Below are positions 1 to 8,469 of a stretch of 9,041 nucleotides of DNA, piece after piece (within the stretch, counting starts at the first letter, position 1; each line of letters opens with the position of its first letter). Origin of the DNA: JBDHUX01 sp039809405 (lineage in GTDB: Bacteria; Patescibacteriota; Gracilibacteria; Absconditabacterales; Absconditicoccaceae). Location: assembly GCA_039809405.1 (NCBI GenBank), contig JBDHUX010000039.1:1-9041 (forward strand), written 5' to 3'. A program made the position numbers and the translations under genes. Under the pieces are notes generated by a model that did no database searches, had not been told where the DNA came from, and worked only from the letters and a program-made list of their open reading frames with translations.

Positions 1-786
1 ACCAATGATAGAGTTATATGTGAGTATAATTTTACTGTCACAAGGCCGTATTTGATGCAGATATGAAATTTATTATCATCGAATCAATCCGATTCATTAC
101 TTAATTTCTATTGATTCTCTAGCAATGAAGGCACACAAGATATTTTATCTAAATACAATATAAATATAAATAGAGTATCCGTGAATCAGTTCTGATTATC
201 TTCAAATCTTACTTACCTAATGAGTTCATTTATCGATAAGTATACAAAGCTAGCCAAACCTTATCTATCTATGTGACCAAATGTTAATAAAGTCCTTAGT
301 AAAAACATTTTTATAATCAATGGTGATTATACTTATGATTCCTCAAAACTACCTCGTGGTAACTCTACTGTGATAGTAAAGTGAAATATGAAGATAAACT
401 GAAATATAAATAATAACAATATGTTTATTGTCGGAGGTAATTTAACTATATGAGCAGATAACTGTGATATAAAGCAAGAACTGAATGGTGTATATTTGGT
501 AAAATGAGATATTAATTCTGATAAGTACTATATTAATAACAATATGTTAGCCAATCGATGTGACGCTTGATGACTGGTCATAAATGGTATATTGGTTGCA
601 AATAGCATAGATCAGCTTATAAATAGTAGAAGATCTACGCTTCCGTGATGGTTCATAAATAATAACAAAAAAGATACTATTATTAATGGTGCATCATTGC
701 TTATTAGGTCCAATAATAATATATTTAATGATTCGCCTCCATGATTTGATGAGTTTAGCTCCGAATTTCAATCCTCCAGAAATTAA
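1..786 (+). CDS. 3' end of an Asn-rich, beta-repeat surface or exported protein (5' truncated, code 25)
   Basis: The frame is open from base 1 to TAA at 784-786 (261 codons visible) once TGA is read as Gly. It contains about 12 TGA codons against 8 GGN. The beginning lies outside the window, so no signal peptide can be judged. The second half is rich in Asn, Gly and Ile/Val in alternating short strands (for example VIVKGNMKING at residues 124-134 and FIVGGNLTIG at 142-151), a pattern typical of beta-solenoid or polymer-like extracellular proteins. The tetrapeptide INNN recurs at bases 406, 532 and 655, a spacing of 42 and 41 codons. The extreme C-terminus carries an SPPGFDEF stretch; from memory, similar Pro-Pro-Gly-Phe endings occur in large exported, pilin-like proteins of other CPR bacteria, which is inference only. 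It ends 34 bases before the glycosyltransferase gene and probably shares its transcript. Function not recognised. Confidence 0.
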
Positions 787-820
787 CTAAAATATTACTA
801 AACTTAAATTAAAATAGTGT

Positions 821-1672
821 ATGTTTGCAATTATTAATAAATTTTATAAAAATTCCAAGAGTGCCCTTTTCCAGGATATCTTGGATTTTTATGATAAGAA
901 TTGATATGTCATAGTAAATTATTTATATGGAGCCAATATGGTAAAGCAAGATCTTTCGGGAGAGGGTAGTATTGTGAAAACAAATACTTGATCATATAAT
1001 TTCAAGCAGATACTTATTGATAGTGATTTTTTACTTCCCGATGGGGCAGCTATAAGGACTATGCGGAAAGTATGAAAATTATTTTGAAGATTTGATTGAC
1101 CGCCTATGATGCCAAATTTAAATGGAACTGATTTTTTGCCATATTTTATAGATAGACTTATTTCTAGTGTCTGATTGGATAGGGTATTTATACATTACCT
1201 AACTGTTTATGATTATAAAGTGTGAAATGAGAAGTGACACTTACTACATGCGTGCAAGTCTTATATACAAAAGAGATTTTGACTCCATTTAGATCATATA
1301 AACTGATATGAGATAGAGTATAGCGATAAAAACTATAAGGATCGATCTTGATGGGGTAGCATATCTTCTAAATCCTATGATCATTGATCTTACCATTTAT
1401 TTCTAAATTTCCGTGGTACACCACACCAAGAGATACGATCTTATCTAAATAAGGATTTTATAAAGAAAAATAGATTACTTGTTTTTGATCAGTGAGGTAC
1501 TGTAGATTTTCGAGTTGGTAAAGAATCTCGTGCACCATTAATTATCCGCAAGTTACGATTGGAGTCTATTTGGAGGTTGGTTCAATATCCCCAGAAAAAC
1601 TGGAAAAAATTTATTATTAGCTTCAAAATGATATGACTTATTATAAAAAAAATTATATTTATCCATAAATAA
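821..1672 (+). CDS. WecG/TagA/CpsF family (GT26) glycosyltransferase
   Basis: This 283-aa protein belongs to the family that transfers an N-acetylmannosamine-type (or other UDP-activated) sugar onto an undecaprenyl-diphosphate-linked sugar at the inner face of the membrane, an early step in wall-polymer or surface-polysaccharide synthesis. Visible family motifs, in order, are LPDG at residues 72-75 (the Asp is the catalytic candidate by analogy with TagA), RFDGPP at 90-95 (matching the family's R-V-T-G), GTPHQE at 199-204 (the family's G-x-P-K-Q-E), and a C-terminal VGKESRAP...LES-W-RLVQYPQ...W-K block at 232-262 (the family's G-x-x-x-RAP and LEW-x-x-RL-x-x-P). The middle (about 122-190) is divergent. 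ATG 821 is the first start after an in-frame TAG at 815. About 14 Gly codons are TGA, including the Gly of RFDG. The basic, hydrophobic tail (263-283) fits peripheral membrane attachment. No Shine-Dalgarno motif is visible. Family assignment is firm; sugar specificity is unknown. Confidence 0.
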
Positions 1673-1710
1673 ATTTGCAATAAGTTACTATTTAAATATT
1701 TTATTTATTA

Positions 1711-1733
1711 TTGTTATACTATTATTATACAAT
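1711..1733 (+). promoter_or_regulatory. possible promoter -10 region for the 440-aa secreted-protein gene
   Basis: Two overlapping -10-like boxes lie in the 75-base AT-rich gap before ATG 1748: TATACT at 1715-1720 and TATACA at 1726-1731. They sit within an imperfect dyad (TTGTTATA ... TATACAA). No convincing -35 is present 17 bases upstream (TTAAAT). In such AT-rich DNA this match can easily be chance. Confidence 0.
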
Positions 1734-1747
1734 CATATTTTGTCGAT

Positions 1748-3070
1748 ATGGTAAAAAAAATCCTATTATCTTTATATTTTTATTTGTTTGTGATACTAAT
1801 AACTTTGGTGGATAGTTCTTTTGTATCTCAACATAGTAAAGTTTATGCGACTGATCAATCATCTACCTGTAAGGCATGTAATGCTACTCCAGATGAGCTA
1901 CTACAATATAGAGACTTGATAGTTTATATACTAAAAAATATGCCCACTACGCCGAAGTCTAAGCTTAGTAGTGTGACTTGAAGTCATGCAAACACTATAT
2001 TTGGTGCAAATATAAAATATATATGAGATCAAGCAGATCAACTTTTTGAAGTTTGAGTAGAAGTTATAAGAAAAGATATAATTACAGATGTCGCTGTCGA
2101 TTTTTTGCAAAATATTACTACAGCATTTAGATCTAGTGTATACATAAGGGATCATGCAAAAATAAAAATATTAGATGATATAATAAATGATAAAGCAAAT
2201 AGAATTATAGTAGATGGTAGATGGGATGATGATATACCGCCTGCTGATCTTGAGAAAATTAAATCTTATATTTTGAACTCTAAGATATTTACAGATATTG
2301 ATATAAAATACTGATGATATGCTGATATGATAAAGTTTTTATACAACCTAAATACAAACATAAAAACTTGGATAAGTATGTGAACTATGTCTACCAGTGT
2401 TGGCACTCGTAATATCATAGCAACATTAGATCAAGATCGGATAAAATCATTTAAAGAGAGTTATAGTTGCGTAAGATGAGCTCTTGCTTGCAATAGTGAG
2501 TGATCATCTTTTGTGTCAAATTTAAATTGAGTTGGTAAAAAAGTTACATCAAACCGAAAATCATTTTCTAAGAGGATACAATCATCGGCCAAAAAACTAA
2601 AAAAAATCAAATTTAAATGATATTTTGACAACACCGAATTGATAAAAACTAATATAGATATAACCAATCCATTTGCCAGCGTCAAGAAAGATCTGCAAGA
2701 TGCCAATGTGCTAAAAAAACAAATCTATGATGTGCTTGGGAGTTATTCTATAGAGAACGATAGAACGCTTCCTTGTTTATGAGATAATAGTTCTAATTTG
2801 AATGAAAAAGATGCAAGTCTACTTAGATCTATATGTAATAATATGATGGATTGAACACACAATATTATACAGTCTGCCGAAAAGGCTGATATATATGGCG
2901 TAATATCAGATCCAAGAACAACTACAAAGTTATTTATATGACTTAGCCAAAAAGTTAACTTGGCTAGATGAGATAACCAGTGATGAGTTGCTGGAGTTAC
3001 TTTAGAAACAGAGGAGTTGTGTACAGTAGTTTGTTCCAACCTTAATGATCGTGTTACTTGTCGCTACTAG
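1748..3070 (+). CDS. secreted cysteine-containing hypothetical protein, 440 aa
   Basis: This product matches no family I recognise. The N-terminus is a classical Sec signal peptide: VKK at 2-4, a hydrophobic core at about 5-21, and a likely cleavage site after VYA (residues 32-34). The mature part begins with a CxxC motif (C41, C44) and has further cysteines near 241, 248, 343, 363, 425, 429 and 438, so disulphides or metal binding are possible in the exported protein. The region around 272-295 is strongly Lys/Ser-rich and basic. About 16 of its roughly 23 glycines are TGA, including two TGA-TGA pairs; with TGA as stop the gene would look like several pseudogene pieces, the first ending at residue 77. 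It ends with TAG. It lies 75 bases after the glycosyltransferase and 86 bases before the flippase, so a role in a cell-surface glycan or envelope process is plausible but inferred only from position. Confidence 0.
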
Positions 3071-3112
3071 TAGCATATGACGATCCTGCTATCTTCATAT
3101 ATTTTTTATATC

Positions 3113-3131
3113 ATATTTTTTATAAAAATAT
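3113..3131 (+). repeat. AT-only inverted repeat upstream of the flippase gene
   Basis: ATATTTTT and AAAAATAT form a perfect 8-base inverted repeat around a TAT loop, 25 bases before ATG 3157. It has no G or C, so it would be a weak hairpin. It could be a weak terminator for the upstream gene, an operator, or chance in AT-rich DNA. Confidence 0.
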
Positions 3132-3156
3132 TACTTGATCATATTGATTCAAAATA

Positions 3157-4707
3157 ATGTCTGATAATATAGATAGAAATTTAACTACAAGTGGTATTAT
3201 AAAAAATACTTTCTGGGTATATTTTATAACATTTCTTATAGCTCCTATGCAGTATATAGTGAGGATACTTATAGCAAAACATCTACCAGTAGAAGAGGTG
3301 TGACTTGTTTATGCCATGATCTGATTGACTGGTATACTTGCAATATATAATGATCTTGGCTTCCGTGAGGCGATATGATATTTTTATCCAAGATATCTCG
3401 CAAGAAAAGACTATAATAAATCTAAAACAATACTCATATCTACCCTTATAATACAACTAGTTAGCTCATGTATACTATCTTCACTTCTAATACATTTTTC
3501 TGATAGTATAGCTATACATTATCTAAAGTACCCTGACGCCTCTTTTATAATCAAGATATTTGGTTGATATTTATTTTTTTGTATATTATATAGTTTTATT
3601 GATAATATATTTCTCTTGTATCAAAATGCGTTTATAAATAAGGTTATATCGCTGATTAATCAGATATCACTTATTATATTTGTATTTTTGGTGCCTTATG
3701 GCGTATTTACTGCTATATGAGTAAAGTCAGATTTATCATGATATGTCATAGCACACATATTTCCCAGTATTATTGGCATAATAATTTGAATATTTATATT
3801 CATGAAGAAGTATAAATCTATTGCTTTACAGTGAGAATTTCATCGAGACGCACAAGAGTATATAAAAGTACAAAAGTATGCACTTGGAGTCCTAGTGACA
3901 AACAACATTATCTACTTACTTTCATCTATAGATATACAGATAGCTACATTTCTTTTTGGCACTACCAAATCATGATTATATAGTTATGGTATGATGCTTA
4001 CTAATTTATTTATAACTTTATTGTCCCCTATCGGTTGACTTCTATATCCTATGGTGAGCCATTTGAAAGCCAGAAATTATGATGGTATGATGAAAAGAGT
4101 GTTTTATGCTATTGTAAATTATATGTGAGTGATAGCTATGGTTTGATCTATATATGTTTTTATGTATAGTGAGCAGATTATGTGATTTTTATTTGGTATA
4201 AATTATATCGATGCTGGCAATATAGTGAAACGGAATTTACTTTTTGTTACTTTTGGTGTGCTATCTGGCATTATATTTATAATCTATGCATGACTTGGCT
4301 TGATAAAAAAGAGACTAAAAATGTTGATTGTTGTTTTCATTCTTAACGTGTTATGAAATTTTTTACTTAGTAATCGACTTGGCATCAATGGCATAGCGCT
4401 TACTATGTGAATAACTTGGATGGCACTATTTATTTACTGATATATAGACCTGATTAGAGAAGGCGTAGAATTGCAGATAAATTATAAACTATTTTTAAAA
4501 AATATAATCATATCTATTATTGCTATAAGTATTATATACTATTTTTATAGAGATTTATGATCAAATAATATAGATATAATCAAATGAATAGCTATATCAT
4601 GATTTTTATATATCTTTGTTATAGCTATTGTAAATATAACTATAATAAAAAATGCTGGGATCATAATAAGACAGCTAATAAAAAGTCAAAAAAATATTAC
4701 TAATTAA
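3157..4707 (+). CDS. wzx: Wzx-like polysaccharide/lipid-linked oligosaccharide flippase (MOP superfamily)
   Basis: This 516-aa protein is a polytopic inner-membrane transporter of the Wzx/RfbX (polysaccharide biosynthesis, PST) type, expected to move an undecaprenyl-linked glycan from the cytoplasmic to the outer leaflet. Evidence: family-typical length; about a dozen or more hydrophobic segments across the whole protein; and an N-terminus with the usual pattern, an amphipathic KNTFW stretch (16-20), a first membrane segment, an R-x-L-I-A-K-x-L motif (36-43) followed by E-E-V-G-L-V-Y (46-52), then NDLGF (65-69). A second related half starts near KYALGVLVTNN (239-249). About 20 of 40 glycines are TGA, many inside membrane helices where Gly is expected. 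ATG 3157 is the first good start and has no Shine-Dalgarno motif. It is the last gene of the + cluster and pairs functionally with the GT26 enzyme two genes upstream. The exact substrate cannot be read from sequence. Confidence 0.
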
Positions 4708-4757
4708 TACTACTAGTAAAATTACTTATCTTGGTCTTTGCTGAAAATCCTATATTT

Positions 4758-5777
4758 CTAGAATAAATTACTCTCTTTTTTTATATTTGTGATAGATTTA
4801 GACTTATTTTTTATATTGTTTGCGAGATCTACAAACTGATTTTCTTCATATATGTATTTTTTTCATTCTATATAAAATTCTTTATGTTCCATGAGATAGA
4901 GTAATACGCCAAGTGTCATTTTTACATCTCACTTACAGTACTCTTTTACTTTATTTAATGCTTTCTTATCTCCATCTGATAGCCATTGTTTTAGTAGAGT
5001 AGATCACTCGACCCCTCATCACTTAAGTACTTTATCTAGTCAAATCAATGCTGATGATATTTTGTTTAATCACATTCTTTTATCGGTAAGATTCCATATA
5101 TAGTAAAATATATCAAGCGATTTACTATTCAATATATCTATCTCTTCTTGTCAATAGCCCAAGCTATAGCATATAACTATATTATCAAATCAAACATTAT
5201 TAAATCCAATTATCCGACCATCATACCCAATTAGATAGTCTACATATTTTTTTAGATTATCTTTTTCTATATATCTAAAACATTTATCATGGCCTTCGTT
5301 ATCTCAAGAGTTTATGCTATATCATAGTTGAAACTCTGTTCATTTTAGATTTGATGTGGCCATCAATGTTTCTATATCGTAAACTATATAGTTTTTGCCA
5401 CCTATGAGTCTAAAATCTCATTGATCATACTTCCCCAATAAACTTGATAGCATATCTAGTTCATTTTGTCTTTTTCTGTTATGGGTTACGATTCTAAATA
5501 CACGACTTAAAGATGTCAATCATTTATCATTGATATATATTTCTATTTTCTCTTTCTCATCTATAAAGGCATAATCGTTTCAATTATCTTTTAATTTTAT
5601 TATTCTAAATATTGGCTCTGAACCATCTCGGTACTGTACTTCATTCCCTATTAGGAATGATGATTTTATCAGATCTTCAATTGATTGCATTTGATTATAT
5701 TTCATAAGCTTTTCTAGATTTCTTATTAGACCTGTACCATAGTTTTCCAACTGTTCTATATTATACCTTTTATACAT
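4758..5777 (-). CDS. DEDDy-type 3'-5' exonuclease (YprB-like RNase H fold) with unknown N-terminal region
   Basis: This 339-aa protein has a complete set of DEDDy (DnaQ-superfamily) catalytic motifs. ExoI is YDIET with D134 and E136; ExoII is GFNNVGFD with D198; ExoIII is YCKGD with Y280 and D284. Between them, GLNKISSALIG (236-246) and the following Gly-rich turn match the L-x-x-(I/L)-(S/A)-x-x-x-(L/I)-G pattern of YprB-like exonucleases. Such enzymes remove nucleotides from 3' ends of DNA or RNA using two metal ions; which nucleic acid is used here is unknown. Residues 1-130 form a separate mixed alpha/beta region I do not recognise. With TGA as stop the protein would end at residue 65; 15 of 30 glycines are TGA, including G196 in ExoII and G283 directly before the catalytic D284. 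It stops with TAG, 50 bases from the convergent flippase stop, and starts 52 bases after the 287-aa gene. Confidence 0.
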
Positions 5778-5829
5778 ATTAAATATAATCAGATTTACTA
5801 TATAAATATTTATTATATATTGTATTAGT

Positions 5830-6693
5830 TTATCACTTACACACGGTAATATCTCATGCGGATTTTATTTTCATTACGCTATCCATATATTTATTTTTGA
5901 TATTTTGTAGTGAGTTTATTAGTTGATTTGTTGATTGGTTGTTATATTTATTTATTCACAATGATATATTATTTTGTATATTATTTTTACCTACCTCTAG
6001 TGTATTATCTACTATATTTATCTCTTTATTGAGTAGTGATGATATGTATCTTTTACAGTCATTTTTTTTAGTGACATAATTGCTTGCTACCGATCATCAT
6101 CTACTCCAAATATTTCATTGGGATGTTATAGCATATATGTTATCACAAAGCGCAATGAACTTGCTTTGCAATCAACTACTTCACACATATCTGACTCAAA
6201 TAACGTGTCATTTTTCCAATGGTAACCGTATGTTGTTGTATTCTTCAAATAATTTTGCAGGTACATCTCATGTTGTGCTTATTTGATTCTCTTTTTTTCG
6301 ATTATAATATAAAGTTCAAGATGGGTCATTTTGAAGTCAAAGTTTATCAGCAGTACCGAGTAATTTATTTTCTCATACGAATAACAAGTAATCTATTATC
6401 CATACATATCATGGTATATTTGTATCGTATTTTTTTTCTAGATCGCTATTTTTCAAACCATCACAATATGCTTTAAGTTTATTAAACGACCGTAATATAT
6501 CTTCTTTTTTAAATATCCCATAATCTTTATAAATACTATTTTCATCCATGATCAGTCAACAATCGTTGGTATATGTATCTTGTGCTTTTAAAATTACTAT
6601 ATTTCAAAGAAGTACTATATTAATTACAAGAAAGATCCCTATTGTTTTCCTATATTTTAAAATATGTAATAATAGAGATCTTATCTTACTCAT
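5830..6693 (-). CDS. membrane-anchored or secreted hypothetical protein, 287 aa
   Basis: I do not recognise a family. The N-terminus has basic residues (K3, R5, K13, R15, K16) followed by a hydrophobic segment at about 18-36 (IGIFLVINIVLLGNIVIL), then LKAQD at 36-40, which resembles a signal-peptidase site but could equally be the end of a membrane anchor. The rest appears soluble and extracytoplasmic, with cysteines at 45, about 77, in ALCDN, in NDCKRY and in the last residues (TVCKG). The C-terminal third (about 225-275) is Asn-rich and helical-looking, possibly coiled-coil. TGA dominates: about 17 of 22 glycines, including the final sense codon, directly before TAA (5830-5832). A standard-code reading would place a TGA-TAA pair there. 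It follows the 111-aa gene by 47 bases and precedes the exonuclease by 52, probably in one transcript. Confidence 0.
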
Positions 6694-6740
6694 GTTTTTA
6701 TCAAGAGTATTAAATATATTCTTGTGATTTATTTTAATTT

Positions 6741-7076
6741 TTATCTATTTATATTTTTTATCAGTTTTCATCTGACCCATCAAGATTGCATAACTTGTAC
6801 CATCTGTGTTCAACCAGATGGCAATACAACCATCCTATATCAATCCGGGTCTATTCTTAATCTAGTTTCTCGGCATACCTTTCTTCACTTTAGAAACCAG
6901 TGGAAATCCCTTCATTTTGGATTAGTTACGACGCCAATAAATCACATATCTTTCGCGTCTTGTAGGGATATATTCCTTTTTGGATAGTCATATCTCCTTG
7001 TACCAGATGCTCTTTTGGCCTGTTTTGCTTGTTGTGCTTTTTTAGCTGCTATTCCTTGTTTATTTGTTCTAGCCAT
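6741..7076 (-). CDS. small basic hypothetical protein, 111 aa
   Basis: This short protein is not recognised. The first 30 residues are Lys/Arg/Ala/Gln-rich and look helical or disordered (MARTNKQGIAAKKAQQ...), a composition common in nucleic-acid-binding or ribosome-associated proteins, though that is a guess. It continues with a probable small beta-rich domain (GFIGVVTNP, RDFHWFL, GYRMVVLP) and ends with basic residues. Seven of 11 glycines are TGA, so none of it is visible as an intact gene under the standard code. Start choice: ATG 7076 lies 7 bases after a perfect TATAAT box, which would give a leaderless transcript. The gene sits 105 bases after greA, with an operator-like palindrome between them, and 47 bases before the 287-aa gene. 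Confidence 0.
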
Positions 7077-7083
7077 CTATTTT

Positions 7084-7089
7084 ATTATA
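7084..7089 (-). promoter_or_regulatory. candidate -10 box (TATAAT) for the 111-aa gene, leaderless geometry
   Basis: On the - strand TATAAT is followed by AAAATAG and then ATG, so initiation about 7 bases downstream would start the RNA at or next to the start codon. The hexamer 17 bases upstream (ATAGCA) matches the -35 consensus at only three positions. Confidence 0.
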
Positions 7090-7107
7090 AGATTTATTTA
7101 TAAATCT
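7090..7107. promoter_or_regulatory. perfect 8-base inverted repeat abutting the -10 box: operator candidate
   Basis: AGATTTAT and ATAAATCT form a perfect inverted repeat with a 2-base centre, exactly between the candidate -10 box and the position of a -35 element of the 111-aa gene. The position suits a repressor site. A terminator for greA is less likely because no T-run follows on the - strand. Confidence 0.
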
Positions 7108-7181
7108 GCTATAAATATAACTTACATAGCTATCTATAATAGTTGTTATATAGTTTTGGTATAAGTTAGTATGATGTTTAT

Positions 7182-7724
7182 TTATGCTACTTTTAGTATC
7201 TTTATGTCATATTTCCCTTTTTCTGCTTTTACTTTACATATATCTCATTTTTTTTTTCACTCTATAGCCATACCAATAGGGCTATCCAATGTAATTTTTG
7301 ATATAGTGCTTTCATATGATAATTCTGCAGATCACACAATATCAAAGGTGTACTTTTCGCCATCGATTGTTTCTATAGTTACATTGGATCAATACTGTAC
7401 GGTATTATTTTTTACTATCTGTTCTATTATTATAGAGTTTGATATCATCGCTTTTAACTCTGATATCCTACTGTCAGTGATTTGTTTTTCTTCGATGGCA
7501 GACTGATATTCTGCATTTTCTGATAGATCACCAAAATCTCTGGCTTCTGTTATCCTTTTTGATAAATCTTGCAGTTTGGTGTGTTGTAAGAAATTTAATT
7601 CTTCTACAATTTTTTCGTATCATCATCTTGATATTTCTTTTTTTGTAGTTTTCTTATTTCATATTTCTTCCTCTGTAGTCATCAATTCAGTTTTTTTTAC
7701 ATCTATTTTTTTAGTTTTGGTCAT
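7182..7724 (-). CDS. greA: transcription elongation factor GreA
   Basis: This 180-aa protein is GreA, which enters the RNA polymerase secondary channel and stimulates cleavage of backtracked RNA. The N-terminal coiled coil holds the signature ARDFGDLSENAEY (61-73) with the two catalytic acidic residues D66 and E69 at its tip. The C-terminal FKBP-like domain contains FDIVGSAE, SPIGMAIEG and KKGD, matching the family's IVG-x-x-E, SP-x-G-x-A-x-x-G and GD positions. Several of these conserved glycines (Y-preceding G35, the G of IVG, both in EGKKKGD) are TGA, which makes this gene the best internal proof of UGA=Gly; 7 of 11 glycines are TGA. Compared with E. coli GreA (158 aa, catalytic Asp at 41) it carries about 25 extra, Lys/Thr/Glu-rich N-terminal residues. 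ATG at codon 15 could be an alternative start that removes about half of them. A CATAAT box lies 11 bases upstream; no Shine-Dalgarno motif is seen. Confidence 0.
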
Positions 7725-7836
7725 TTTTTAAAAGAATTATGATATATTCTTAAATATTACTAATACATAGTTTTATTTTTTTTATTGATTGCTTATAATA
7801 TATATTTGTATATACTGATTTATAAATAATTTAGTA

Positions 7837-8403
7837 TTATAAATCATCCATAAGGTTAGATAATTTGCTCTCTCTTTCTTTTTCTTTGACTTCTCAATCC
7901 TTTTTTGCAGTGAGTCTATCTACTATCAAAGCTCGTTTTTTCTCTTTGTATTCTCTCTGAGCCAATATTTCCTCTTTCTCTTTTTCGTTTTCAAATATAT
8001 GATTCTGTAAACTCATTTGCTCTTCTATATATATTTTATATAATCTATCTACTTGGTAGCCTAGCAACTCTGAAACTTTTTTTGCTATAGTAGAACCACC
8101 GTTTTCTACACTTATGACAAATTCTATATTATTATCTACATAGTCCATTATAACCTCACTACTGAACGATCAAGCAGCGAGCTGTCAGAGTAGTTCTCGA
8201 TCGAAATCATCTTTGGATCATGATGGTGTCTCGTAACTAGGCACGTTAAAGTGACTTATATATTCCTTGTGCCATACCTGATCTTTGATATCTCAAATTA
8301 TAGCTCAAAAATTCTTTTCGTATTTTTCTATCGTTTCTTTTTTATCAGGATTTTCATGAGTTCTTAATTCCTCTAGGAATCCATTGAAATCAAATAAGAA
8401 CAT
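7837..8403 (-). CDS. charged hypothetical protein with coiled-coil-like C-terminus, 188 aa
   Basis: I recognise no family. Read in code 25, a single frame runs from ATG 8403 to TAA 7837-7839; an in-frame stop at 8428-8430 limits it upstream. The internal ATG at 8148 (residue 86) is only an apparent start in the standard code. The N-terminal 85 residues are mixed (MFLFDFNGFLEEL at the start). The middle (86-125) is probably folded. From about 125 to 185 it is extremely Glu/Lys-rich (ENEKEKEEILAQREYKEKKR) and should form a long charged helix or coiled coil, ending with LSNLMDDL. Six of 10 glycines are TGA (residues 33, 37, 62, 73, 78, 170). It contains no signal peptide, so it is probably cytoplasmic. 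It precedes greA by 112 bases, so a shared transcript is possible, but no functional link can be shown. Confidence 0.
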
Positions 8404-8418
8404 GATTTTTGTATTAAA

Positions 8419-8424
8419 ATTATA
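8419..8424 (-). promoter_or_regulatory. candidate -10 box (TATAAT) for the 188-aa gene
   Basis: A perfect TATAAT on the - strand lies 15 bases before ATG 8403, which would give a leader of roughly 8 bases. No -35 hexamer is recognisable, and the DNA is AT-rich enough for a chance match. Confidence 0.
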
Positions 8425-8469
8425 AATTTATATATTGATAAATATTTCTCTCTTTCTACTAATTGTTTT

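Noticed and set aside
1931..3039. Open frames on the - strand at 1931-2155, 2461-2706 and 2743-3039
   Set aside because: They are antisense to the secreted-protein gene, whose + frame has a signal peptide and continuous code-25 coding.
1748..3070. Apparent pseudogene with many nonsense codons and several short ORF pieces
   Set aside because: All interruptions are TGA; the frame is uninterrupted by TAA/TAG for 440 codons, and the same pattern holds in clearly conserved genes such as greA.
4708..4757. Shared terminator between the convergent flippase and exonuclease genes
   Set aside because: Only very short dyads (TACTAGTA; AGTAA with TTACT) are present, with no stable stem or T-run.
6080..7506. 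Open frames on the + strand at 6080-6286, 6219-6476, 6724-6987 and 7171-7506
   Set aside because: They lie antisense to the 287-aa, 111-aa and greA genes; their translations are low-complexity Phe/Ile/Ser-rich shadows with no recognisable motif.
7894..8148. Separate 84-aa gene starting at ATG 8148
   Set aside because: The frame continues upstream to ATG 8403 and downstream past TGA at 7894-7896 to TAA at 7837-7839, so it is an internal piece of the 188-aa gene.
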